Source: Oreohelix idahoensis (lineage: Eukaryota; Mollusca; Gastropoda; Stylommatophora; Oreohelicidae). From it: 64,000 bases of DNA. The position numbers and the translations under genes were made by a program. The notes under the pieces were generated by a model, which saw only the letters and a program-made list of their open reading frames with translations, was not told where the DNA came from and did not search any database. Location: assembly GCA_024509875.1 (NCBI GenBank), contig JAMPIV010015271.1, positions 221,501 to 285,500 of the forward strand. The letters run 5' to 3'. Below are positions 23,678 through 34,256 of the stretch, piece after piece (within the stretch, counting starts at the first letter, position 1; each line of letters starts with the position of its first letter).

Positions 23678-25855
23678 CTAATTTTGATCACAGGGGTGCC
23701 AACTGAGGAAATCTGCACCGACATTCAATGACCCTGGGATGTATTCGATAATAAACTGATAAGGTTGTAGTAATAAAGACCACCACAACAATCTTGCGTT
23801 TTCATGCTTAGCCTGAGATAAGAATATGAGGGGCTGATGATCCGTCTGGACCACAAAAGTCCTACCATACAGATAGATTTGAAACTTTTTTATCGCCCAG
23901 ATTAACGCTAAACATTCTTTTTCGCTTGTGGAATATCCTTGCTCCGCTTTATTCAATTTGCGGCTTGCATAAGCGACTGGGTTCAGTTCCCCATCGGGTG
24001 AAGATGACCTTTGCAACAAAGCCGCCCCAAGGCCTACATTACTTGCATCTGTTCTCACCACGAAGTCCTGTGTCAAATCAGGCAATTTGAGAATAGGCTT
24101 GCTAGTGAGTTTATCCTTTAACTCTTGAAAAGCTAATTCACATTGCGCAGTCCAAATAATTTTATCTGGAAGTCCCTTGCGAGTCAGATCAGTCAGAGGA
24201 GCACAAATCGAGTTAAAATTTTTGATATATTTTTGATAGAATCCGCATAACGACACGAATGATCGCACGTCCTTTTTTGTTTGTGGTCTAGGTGCTCTCT
24301 GCAGTTTTTCCAAGTTCTTGGGATCAGGGGTCATGTTACCCTGATATACAGTGTGTCCCAAGAATTCCAACTCTTTGCATCCAATACAACATTTTGTTGG
24401 CCTAGCAGTTAAGTTCGCCTCCCTAAGCCTATCAAATAACATTTTTAGAGCATCAATGTGTTCTTCAAATGTCTCTGTGGCGACGAGAATATCATCCATG
24501 AAATTCGTGATACATGGGTTATTCAGGGGATCCAACAATTTGCGCATCATCCTTGAAAATACACTCGGAGCATTTTTCAATCCGAATGGTAGCATATTGA
24601 ATTCATAATGTCCTTCCGAAGTGCTAAAAGCCAAATAAGGTCTCACTTCAGGCTTCACTGGGATCTGGTAATAGCCTTTACTAAGATCCACCTTTGAAAA
24701 GTATTTTGCCTTGTTCAGTCTGGCAAATAACTGTTTTGTGTCTGGTGATGGATCCACTTGTCCTTCTGTGACAGCATTCAGTTTCCTGTAATCTATGCAC
24801 AGTCTGTGTTCCCCAGACGGTTTTCTCAACAAAACGACACTAGAACTAAAAGATGATTCACTGTGTGAAATAATCCCCTCCTTCAACAAATAATCTATTT
24901 CTTCCTTCAATGCCTTCTCCTTCGCGAACAGAATAGAATAGGCTCTCATACAGATTGGGTTTGAATCTACCAGTTTCATGTCATACTGTAGCAAATTTGT
25001 ATGTCCTGGTTTATCTGTTAATACATCTGTATGTTCCTCCAGAACCTGTTGAACTCTCTCCCTCTGATTTTTAGTCAGGTGCTTACTGACTTTTACCTGT
25101 GCGGCTGTTTCACAAGGATGTAATGGGTATTCATGCGAGGTGAGTGGTTCCTTTTGCATTTGAGTTGCGATAGCCAAGGTCAGTAAGGGGGTGCTTTCCT
25201 GGAGTGGTCTGTCCAGATACTTCTTTAAAAGGTTTACATGATAAACTTTCTCCTTCCCCTTTTTGTCAATTTTATAGTTTGTTCTAGACACCATCTCTAG
25301 AACCGTATATGGACCTTGCCATCCAATTTGTAATTTATTCTGGCTGCCGGGTAGTAGAAGAAGCACCTTCTCTCCCACAGCTAATTCTCGGTCCTTTGCC
25401 TTCCTATTAAAATATGCTGCATGTTTCTTCCTGGCTTGTCTCAAATTATCATTTGCCAGTTTCCATCCAACTTTCAGACGAGTGGTCAGTTCGTTCACGT
25501 ATTAATAAGATGAGGTAACAGTCTCTTCTGCCTTCTCATCTGTCCAGGTCCTTAATAGTGCTTCCAATGGACCTTTTATTGGCCTCCCAAATAGCAGAGT
25601 TGCGGGAGCCATCCCGGTTGAACTATGTGGTACCTCCCGATACGCAAACAACGCGGCGGGCAGGAATTGATCCCACAGATCCGGTTTTTCGTGTGCCAGC
25701 TTCCTCAGGATAGAAATGAGAGTCCCATTAAACCTCTCTACCTGGCCGTTCCCTTGTGGATGGTACGGACTACAATGAAAGTGTCTGGCTTGAAATAGCT
25801 TAAAAACTTCTTCCGTTACTGAACCAGGGCTACCGCCTCTCCCCACATAGAACAA
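23678..25855 (-). pseudogene. Integrase C-terminus, reverse transcriptase and RNase H (Gmr1-like)
   Basis: A single frame with one in-frame TAA near 25500. Upstream of it lies the end of the integrase core, HPQGNGQVERFNGTL, which carries the catalytic glutamate. Downstream (numbering from 25498) come the GPY/F-type integrase tail (GWQGPYTVLEM, then YHVNLLKKY, about residues 60-105) and RT at about 170-430. RT motifs are LCIDYRKLN, FSKVDLSKGYYQI, MLPFGLKNAP and FMDD near residue 333. RNase H follows from about 478 (RTDASNVGLGAALLQ), with TDHQPL and the terminal GADFLS motif. RT copies the element RNA and RNase H removes the template. RT-RH looks intact. Its position after integrase is the diagnostic oddity. 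Confidence 0.92.
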
Positions 25856-27888
25856 GTGTCCACCAGAGTAAGGATGTAACTGTTCCTCCTCTTGGTCCGA
25901 GTGAGAGGTCCCACAATATCTACTGCAACCCTCTCAAAAGGTGTTCCCACTATGGGCATTTCCCCTAGAGTTGCAGGAGCAGTCCAGTGCTTTGGAGCTA
26001 CCCTTTGACATTCTGGACAGGATTTGACATATCTTTTTATATCCTCCGTTATCCCTGGCCAGAAGTAATGACAAGCTATACGCTGTCCTGTGGCGCTGAT
26101 CCCCATGTGACCACTGAAGGGAATCGCATGCCCGAGTTCCATCACTTTATCCCTATATGAAGTGGGAAGAACCAGCTGGTTGTGACCATTTGTTCCAGTT
26201 CCGGCCTTCCTGTATAATAGTTTGTTCTTCATAAAGTATTCCCCCTTGCTTGGAGGTGTGTGGCATTTGGGCAATTTTTTAAAACATGGCTTGAGTGTCC
26301 TATCCTCAGCCTGCGCCTTCCTCATCTCCTCTGGATGAGCATTTATAGGTTTACCTTCTTCCTCCTTTTTCTGTGACCTGGTCTGTACTGTCGCCATGAT
26401 CACAGGTCTCTCGGGATTCCCCAAGAAGACGTACCTACACCCCAATATCAGAGGGTAGATTGGTTCATCTATCACTGCTGCTCTGATTTCTCCTTCCACA
26501 TAGTGAGTTTTCACCGTTATCCTTGCGATGGGAAGTGTCATGAGTGGTAATTCCTTAGTCGCCCCTTGTATTTCCACTGTTTCTGTGGTATACTGACTTG
26601 GGTCCACTAGGCTAGACTTCACAACTGAATCATAATCCAAACCTGTATCATAAAGGCACCTTATGGTGACCCCATTGCAAATAACATCCTCACAAACTGG
26701 GGGGTGATAAGGTTCCTGCTGTACCTTAGGATTAACCTTTAATCTTTGCGTCCCCAACTTCATTGCAGCAATGTTTGAAGGTTTCCTTCTACAAAATTCG
26801 GTGTTATGGTTATCCTTCTTGCACCATTTACACCATCTTTTTCCTTGGTTCAACGGTTTTCTTTCATTGAACTTTTGGTCATTGAACTGTGAGTTTCTGT
26901 CGCGGTAGTCAGTTCTTGGCCGCTCAAAGTTTGTCCTACCTTTATTTCCCTGCTCTCTATTATCAAATTTATTAAATTGCTGTGGAGCTTTAAAATTGTC
27001 TATGTGCTTCTTTTTAGCACCACTTACCTCTGCCTGAGCTGCCTGATACCTCTCAGCAACATTTAAAATTTCCCCCAACTTCTCTGCACCTTGTTCCATG
27101 AGAAATTTTCTCATGTCTGGAGCCATGGACTCTCTCAATTGCTCAATCATGATCATTTCTTTAAGATCTTGGGTCTTCCCCAGAGCCGTCCATTTCTCCA
27201 AATAGGTTTCTAGTCTAGCAGAGAATTGGTGGTATGTCTCCCCAGACAACAGTTTGGCATTTCTAAATTTCTTACGATAAAATTCACCATTCTTCTCGTA
27301 CCTTAATAACAAAGCCTGCTTTAACATGTCATAATTGTCTTGGTCTTCCCTGTTCATTTTGGCAAATACTTCATAAGAAGTACCTCTCAATCCCTGTGAT
27401 AGCTTTAAACTCCACCTCTCTCTCTCTAACCCATATGTAGTAGCTAATAACTCAAAACGTCCTAGGTACCCCTCTATGTCATCGTCTTTTTCAACAAAAT
27501 GGTCTAAATGAAACCCCATAGCTGAGTTTGAGGCTCCCAGATTGGGCGTAGCATCTGAGGCAAAAGGGCTGGCACCATTTTCAGGAGCATGGCCTTGTAA
27601 TTCCAGCTCCCTTAGTCGTAATTCGTGCTCCCTTTGCAACCTTCTATCTTCTGCCTCCCTTTCGGCAGTCAATCTTTTATCTTCTGCTTCCCTTTGCTGT
27701 CGTTTCTCTTCTGCCTCAATCTGCAGCCTCTTCTCTTCAGCTAACCTCCTATCTTCCCTTTCCATATACTTGTCACATTCAGCAGTTACATACTGAATTA
27801 AAACCTGACCATCCATTCCCATTTCCTTCGCCGTTAGCACAGCAGCTGATCTGAACTTTGCCAGCTCAGCCATCACACAAAATAACAC
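25816..27888 (-). pseudogene. Gag, protease and integrase N-terminal half (Gmr1-like)
   Basis: A 690-residue frame; the first internal ATG after MLFCV (MAEL) is an equally good start. Residues 35-100 form a charged E/R/K coiled-coil-like segment. A retrotransposon Gag capsid-like region follows (GYLGRFELLATTYGLERERW), then a CCHC knuckle C-x2-C-x4-H-x4-C near 351-364. The aspartic protease has its active site at DTG near 411, and the integrase HHCC finger ends in SCPEC near 620. The integrase core begins with VAVDIVGPL (first catalytic Asp) and breaks after EAVAL. Compared with family members about 35 residues are missing there, including the second catalytic aspartate, and the frame shifts by one before the 25855 frame. 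Integration by this copy's own enzyme is therefore unlikely. Confidence 0.9.
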
Positions 27889-29396
27889 TGACCAGGGTAA
27901 ATTTAATTACTTTATGACAGGTAATTATAATCAATAAATAGGCCAATGTAATTCTAATTAATTAATTAACTAACTGGCTGTGAAGATTCACCAACTTTGA
28001 TTTTCCATTTTTATATTTTAAGGGACCCTTTTAAATTTTTACAATTTGTCCCCACTAGTTTAGTTCCCCCACCAGGAGATTCTAATATTTATGATTATCT
28101 AATTATCCCTGGACAAGACCCCAATATTGTAGTGGTTTTGATGGTATTGTATGGTTGAGATGTTACCTAGTGTAATGAATGAGGTCAGCTGTGAAGGCTC
28201 CTGAGATAAATGTTGATGTGAATTACAGAAGGCCCTTCTTGCTACCACTTACGACCTCAAACATATCTTTTTTTCTAATGAATGTAGCTACGTTAAAAAG
28301 TCTAGGGTACTGAATTGTAATGTGTTGTAGTAGATTACCCACACATACACAGATATTTAATAAGTCTAATAATAATAATAATAATATAATGTATAACACA
28401 CTGAACTAACTCAGGCTGTTTTAGTTTTAAATATTAATTTTCTGGTAAATTTATTTGTTCTGATCCAAACGTTTGTTGGTCAGAACATATGAAAGATTAT
28501 GGAGTTATGAATGGAATGCATAATTATATGACATAATAAAATGGAATGTGATTACAAAGGTATGTTATAAGTCCAGTTAATATAATTTATATTAGATTGT
28601 CCCAGGAGACTAATACTGTATGTACTGTTGGGGTGGTATCATCACGCCCAGCCTATGACTGCCAAACATTGTCCATTGACTTATGGGATGAATACAAGGT
28701 TTATTTTCCCACAATGGTATGTCTTTCTTTGGTGTTAAATTAGTGATAAATTCGTTGGGAAATCAGTTGATAAATCAGTTGGTGAACTTCCAGCAGGCCA
28801 GATCTCACGTATCTCGACTGCGTCGATCTTGTACAGGAGTCTGGTGGCCCCACCTCTCCGTGCTGGGGGCAATATACGGCTGCTCTGACACAATGTTAGA
28901 CTGCACTGGTCCACGCTTGTGTATTTTACAACAGCATTCGGCACCGCTTTGGTGCCAAACAGAAACTCACAATTCTGAAACAAAAGTATTGGGTCATGTG
29001 TCAGAACTCTACCTCCTGAGCCACTTCTGCACACAACACTACACAACAACACCACACAGACTGGGTCAGATCTCTCTGACCACACAGTACATCTTACCTA
29101 GTTGTTTTCATATTGTACCAGTCCCCCAAGACTATCTTGCATCTGAGATATGTTCAATAGTTTCCTTCTATTCAATAGGATAGGTGATATGTTCCACTGA
29201 TCTCAACAATAGATCCGCCTTCATAGTTTTAGTAGGCGTCCATATATTTTGTTTGTCTCTAGACCCTGAACTGGGGCTGGGGATCTAGAGCGAGCACTTA
29301 CTTGTCGTAATCATTTTATATAATATGGCAGTATCAATCACTCGAAATATTAAAATGTATAAAAGAATTTCTTTCATTCTTACCAGAATTCAGAAT

Positions 29397-29978
29397 TGAG
29401 AACACAGTTAAATTTGCTAGCAAAACTCAGCTGAGCTGCTGGCTGTATGATGGCGTCCCACTATATATTTGTATTCTTCTGAAATCCCCACCACTTATTA
29501 ATTTAAACTGCGTCTCTGAACAGACTTATGTAAAATGGCAAACTTTCACATCTCTGTCCCGCTACTATAAAATGCGTTGACCAATCGCCGACTTCCCCCC
29601 TTGCTTTCAAATATTCAACCAAAGTCAATTCAGTCAGCTCTCAGTCAAGTATGTATTACTGTCTGTTGGTCCGTCTGTCTCTACTTGTTTTTCATACAAA
29701 AAACACGCTTGGTTCTTGGACCCCTCCATGCAGTATCCTACACACTTTTGCCTCCGAAGTTATTTTTAGCCACAATACTCCCCCATTTCCCCTCTCTTTA
29801 ATTACAGCTCGATTTTGCATCTGCGTCTCAAGGCCGCAATTTTTGAAAATTTAGTGACATTTTTTAACAGTGCAGTCGCTTGTCTGATATGAACAATACA
29901 GTCTTTTGTCAATATCTTCATTATTATCTATCCGTCTGTATAATTTAAAGTATATTATTTCTCTGCTCAAGATGGGCT
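29397..29978. other. 582-bp LTR segment missing from the other LTR
   Basis: Present between the words CCAGAATTCAGAAT and ATCAAACTAGCTAGG, which are adjacent in the 3' LTR at 23082/23083. No terminal repeats or target duplication are visible, so a deletion in the left LTR is more likely than an insertion here. Original LTR length would then be about 2,358 bp. Confidence 0.6.
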
Positions 29979-30487
29979 ATCAAACTAGCTAGGTTTTATA
30001 TTCAGGGTTCATAGCAAATTTCTTCAAGCATTTTCCAGGCTTTTTCCAGGTCCAGCACGTGATTTTCAAGGATGGGAAACTCTAATATTTTCCTCATCTA
30101 ATTTTCTCAGATATAATTATCACTTTGCTGAACAGCAATCCGGAGCATTACCGTCTCCCATTACCAAGGGTGTTTGCAGATTTCTTTAAAAAGAACATTT
30201 TTTTTTTTTTTAATTCATAAAAGATTGAAAAACAGACATCTTTTCCCAGTTTTTAGCGAATTTGTTCAACGTCAGCACAATAAAATGTTAGTGACATGGA
30301 TGTCAATGAATAAAATAAGCTTGATTGACATATTGATTTAATGATTAACGTATATCAACATAAAAGGCTAATAAAATTGTGAATAAAATGCAAAAAAAAC
30401 TATTTTTCGCGGTTGTCTTTTTTGAATGTATTCTGCGTCTGTGGCATGACAATGAGCGTTTGTAAATGTTTGAGTAGCTACGTACCT

Positions 30488-30790
30488 CTAGTTGGAGTCT
30501 GAGCTGCTTCCTTTATTAACTGGGATTGAAGTTGTAGCTGTAGGCCTCTGCAAGAATCTTTGTCTGGATCGTTGATAATCCTTGACTGTGTGGTATAACT
30601 TGAAGCAGAATATCAGGCATAGAGGTACATTGCAATCTGGGCAGTACATGCAAGTCTGGCTTCTGTTCCCTGCAGCCTTACACACTTTACAGTCTGGTTT
30701 GTACCTTGTCCTTTCATATTTATCAATGAAGTGGTGCTCAGTAAGTCGTGTTGTTGTGACCTGTGGTTTTGAAGGTGTCACATTACGTGA
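30488..30790 (-). pseudogene. piggyBac transposase C-terminal cysteine-rich domain remnant
   Basis: Minus-strand frame with RLTEHHFIDKYERTRY followed by CKVC, CMYCPDC, CLIFCFKLYHT, the Cys/His spacing of piggyBac end-binding domains. No catalytic part is found nearby. It lies in a transposon without TTAA ends, so it was either captured or is the relic of an older piggyBac. Confidence 0.65.
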
Positions 30791-32304
30791 AGAATAGCAG
30801 GTTCAATAAGAGTCATACTGACATCCTGATCTTTGCTTTGATCTTTTTTTGTAGAGTTGGCAGTGTTGTAGGTTATGTGCCCATTGACAGGGCAGTTTCA
30901 ACTAAGAAATGATATAAAAATAGGATATGTGTGGGTAGGGGTAGCTTGCACCTAGTTGGCTGAAGTAGTCGACACCTCCCATACTTTTGCTGTATTTTTC
31001 TGCAAGCAAAGGCTTCTGAATTGTTCTGCCCTAAAGAATTTGTCTTTCTGTCTTGTTTATATTATCATTGGAGTGAACAGTAGATATAAGGTTAAATCTT
31101 TTCATATCATGCCAGGTGACTGTCGGCATGCCTTATCTTCTGTCGCACAAAACACAGGATGATTTGTCTTTTTCAATTTGAGTTGTTTTTTCTTCAATGC
31201 TACAGGAAAATGCTTCCTATTTTCAGAGAAGTTGAGGGGAACTGCGGTAAGACGTGGAATACAATGGATGGGTTTGAAAAAAAATCGAAAAAAGGTGATT
31301 CGTCTTACGAGGACAAAAGACAAAGAAAATATAGAAGAATAATATAGTCAAACAATATTTAACTAGAACAAAAGTTAATATATAGTAATTGGGAGGGTGA
31401 AGGTATGATGATATCCTTATAACACTTAAGATAAGTGAAAATCTATTAAATATCTAACTGGAAACATCAGGCCTTTACACACACACACCCCCTCCCCATC
31501 TTTACTATTTTTGTTTGATTTTTTTTGTTGGGGTTTGTTTTGTTTTATCGTTTCTGTTTGTTTCGATTTTAAAAAAAAAAATTTTAATTATTTTAAAAAT
31601 TTTAAATAACATAGGTCTATGCACAAAATTGGTAATTTTCATTTATCCTAATTACAGTGATTTGACAGATGTGACACCACTTTCATGTATCGGCGGTTAT
31701 TCATGTTATCTGGAATTGAAAACATGTAGGCCTAGGCATATCCTAATTATAACCCTGCAGAGTAGAACGGGATATGTCTCTTCATTATAAATATAATGAA
31801 AAAGCATTCAAAATATATTTATTTCCCAAAAATGTGGTGAAATGAACAGTGGGACACGTCTGATAACAGAGTAGGCTATAGGATATGGAATCGCCATCAA
31901 TTTCTATTCTTGACCATCTCAAACTGTGTCAAACATATTCTCGTAAGCAGTTGTAAACCAAGAAATTTCATTCAAACACTAATTTTGGCCATGGTTAAAA
32001 ATAACTGTAAATAGGCCTACATTGTAAATTATGGCCGCAAGTACAGTAGGCCTATCTATAAACCGCACTTAGCCTATGTAAATATGTTTTATAAATGAAT
32101 TTATTAGGGCCTACTTACCTCAGTTGAAATGAACGATTTAATACAACATGAATGCGTAGAGACAAGTTCTTGGTGTTGTTGTTTTTTTTTTTTTTAAGTT
32201 TTGGCGAGGCGCGTTCCGTTCAACCTTGTCGGTTATATTAGGGCGCATATCCAAATATAAAAGGCCCTTAGGTCTGAGGTTATAAATACATTTTTTCCCA
32301 GTCA

Positions 32305-32490
32305 TGGGTTTTTGCTCCGCAGTGAATATGTGTAGTTATGTGTCCTTTCGTAGCAGTTAGGGTTAGGTTTAGTATTAGGGTTTGGATTTGGGTTAGCGTT
32401 AACCCTAATCCTAACCTTAATACTAAATCTAACCCTAACTGTTACGATACAAGACATAACTACACATATTCACTGCGGAGCAAAAACCCA
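32305..32490. repeat. 186-bp near-perfect palindrome with telomere-like words
   Basis: Arms starting TGGGTTTTTGCTCCGCAG pair with the inverted copy ending at 32490; the centre is at about 32397/32398. The inner arms consist of TTAGGG/GGTTAG-like repeats. Could be a snap-back MITE; no clear target duplication. Confidence 0.75.
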
Positions 32491-33603
32491 GGAGTAATAG
32501 GAAATTACCGCTTTCGAGTAACAACAGACATGCGCGCTAAAAATAAATCTGCTTCACATCGTTAACGCAATTCGCCGAAAACGCAAATCGCCGAAAACAC
32601 GAACCGCCGAAAACGTCTGGAAATGGATTTTGTGCCCAAAGGGAAGTAAAAATTCTGCGGTAACTGAAGTTTAACGAAAAATACCATCAATAACCGAAAA
32701 AAGGAAAACTTCCGATTTTTAATATTTTTTCAAGGTCCGATGCGGGAAATTCAAGGCTGTTAGCCATTTTTCCAGGCTTTTCAAGGCCTGGAATTTTTTT
32801 TTTCATTTTCCAGGTTTTTCATGGTTTTTCAAGGTCGCTACGAACCCTGTATATTCCTACCATTATTATTAAGAAAAAGTTACTTTTTCAAGGTTAGTTG
32901 GTTTTTTGAAATATGTTCGAGAACCTTCTCCACTGTGTTTTGCCGCGGCATTCAAATAACAATCAAGTATCGTAAAAGTCCAAGAAATGACTGTTTCTGA
33001 CACGAGCTAAAGTCGTTTTCTTGTCCATTTCCTTACTTTATGTCAACTAGGGACGTGAATTTTTTTCCTTTCACCCCCAATTGTGTCTTTTAGCCTTGCG
33101 ATCTTCAAACACGTGTTCAGGCATATTTTTCCTTTTTGATCTCCGTTTCGTTTCCCCCCTCCCGTCTACAAAGGGTAAACGTTTCGTCTGCACTTCCAAC
33201 TTGTTAGTTTTAAATGGTGGTGGGAAAGGCTGGCATGGGCGAGCATGTCTCCTAGTATCTTACGGATTATTTTTAACCCTACATTTTATCGTTAAATTTG
33301 GAGATATTTTATCGTTGTATCATGGTGACATCATCACAGTGGCTTTTAATCATATCAAAACAAGAATTAAATTGTATATGCCTATTTAATCATATCAAAA
33401 CACTAAATATGTTGCATGTGGCTATTTAATCATATCAAAATAGGAATGACATTGTATGTACCTGTTGAAAATCATTAAAACAAGAATCACATTGTATGTA
33501 CCCATCTTATCATATAAATACAAAAATTACATTATATGTGCCTGTTTAACCACATCAAAACAAGAATGACATTGTATATGCCTGTTTAATCATTTTTTTT
33601 TTA

Positions 33604-33752
33604 AAAAGTAAAGGATCCCGTTACACGCTCATTGAGGCATATTGGGAATATAGTGTTAAGCCCATATTTTCTTGACCATACGGCACACTAGGGGTGATGT
33701 GGTCAGCATCATTACAGCTGACATTAACTTTCGCAGAGTTTCTCTGGTCGCC
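33604..33752 (-). mobile_element. SINE, 5'-truncated copy
   Basis: Matches the 3' two-thirds of the SINE at 14048-14320 (GTTACACGCTCATTGAGGCA, GGGGTGATGTGGTCAGCAT). The tRNA-like head is absent. Inserted in the 40-bp minisatellite. Confidence 0.75.
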
Positions 33753-34256
33753 AATAAATAAGGCTCTATTTAATCATAGCAGAACAACAATGACTCTGTA
33801 TGTGTCTGTTTAATCATATCAAAACAAGATTTGGCATTTTATTTTGCCTGCTCAACCAGAGGTCAATGATGATACTTAGTTTCTCTTTACTTTCTCCCAT
33901 GTATGCCATTAAGCACCATGGTATGAGGCAGTTTTCTTTAATTTACAAGATGTGTTACTTCAGCTAGCATAAACATGTAATGTTTCATCTTCTAATGGCA
34001 GTGTTTCTTAACCAGGGGTGCATGCACCCCCTTGGGTTATGCGATCTACCTTCAGGGGGTGCAAGACATACCAGTTATTTTAGAAGGTGAATCATCATTA
34101 ACATTATAAAATACACAGAACTGAAACGTATTTGTACAAAATAGAACATTGACGTGAATTTTATACCGAATCTTAGTCACATGCTGTAAATAACATTTTC
34201 CTAAAACATCTCTTCTTCTTTCTTCTTTAATCCATAACCGCCAACCACCAAAGCAG

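Larger units (their letters stand above)
30003..32849. mobile_element. TIR DNA transposon in the LTR, 6-bp target duplication
   Basis: Ends CAGGGTTCATAGC and, from the right, CAGGGTTCGTAGC. The subterminal regions are rich in CCTTGAAAA / TTTTCCAGG words. Target TATATT occurs once in the other LTR and twice here (29997-30002 and 32850-32855). CAGGG ends would suit hAT, but hAT makes 8-bp duplications and this one is 6 bp, so I leave the superfamily open. Interior mostly non-coding apart from a piggyBac-derived scrap at 30488-30790 and a palindrome at 32305-32490. Confidence 0.75.
21814..33338 (-). mobile_element. Gmr1-like Ty3/gypsy LTR retrotransposon
   Basis: Flanked by 5-bp duplications GTGGC at 21809-21813 and 33339-33343. 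The LTRs begin TGTAGTGG and end ATCATCACA on the plus strand (TG...CA). Coding is on the minus strand, so the right LTR is the 5' one. A possible primer-binding site, TGGGGTCTTGTCC, starts four bases inside the 5' LTR (about 28111-28123). A purine-rich AGGTGGGGAGATG abuts the 3' LTR. Domain order is Gag, protease, integrase, reverse transcriptase, RNase H, i.e. integrase before RT. That order is known for Gmr1-like elements and is unusual for Ty3/gypsy. The shared LTR parts differ at only a few bases, so insertion is recent, yet the integrase is damaged. Confidence 0.93.
28128..33338 (-). repeat. 5' LTR of the Gmr1-like element, enlarged to 5.2 kb
   Basis: Same ends as the 3' LTR. The excess of 3,435 bp over the other LTR equals the 582-bp block 29397-29978 plus the 2,847-bp transposon 30003-32849 plus its 6-bp target duplication. 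Confidence 0.9.
20096..33835. repeat. 40-bp minisatellite, split into four segments
   Basis: Units carrying GTATGTRCCTGTTTAATCAT start exactly every 40 bp at 20096, 20136, 20176 and 20216. The array then continues after a Penelope-like insert at 21697-21808, after the Gmr1-like element at 33344-33602, and after a SINE at 33759-33835. Later units are more diverged (AACAAGAATGACATTGTATG type). The same repeat on both sides of each insert shows that the array predates all of them. Confidence 0.85.
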
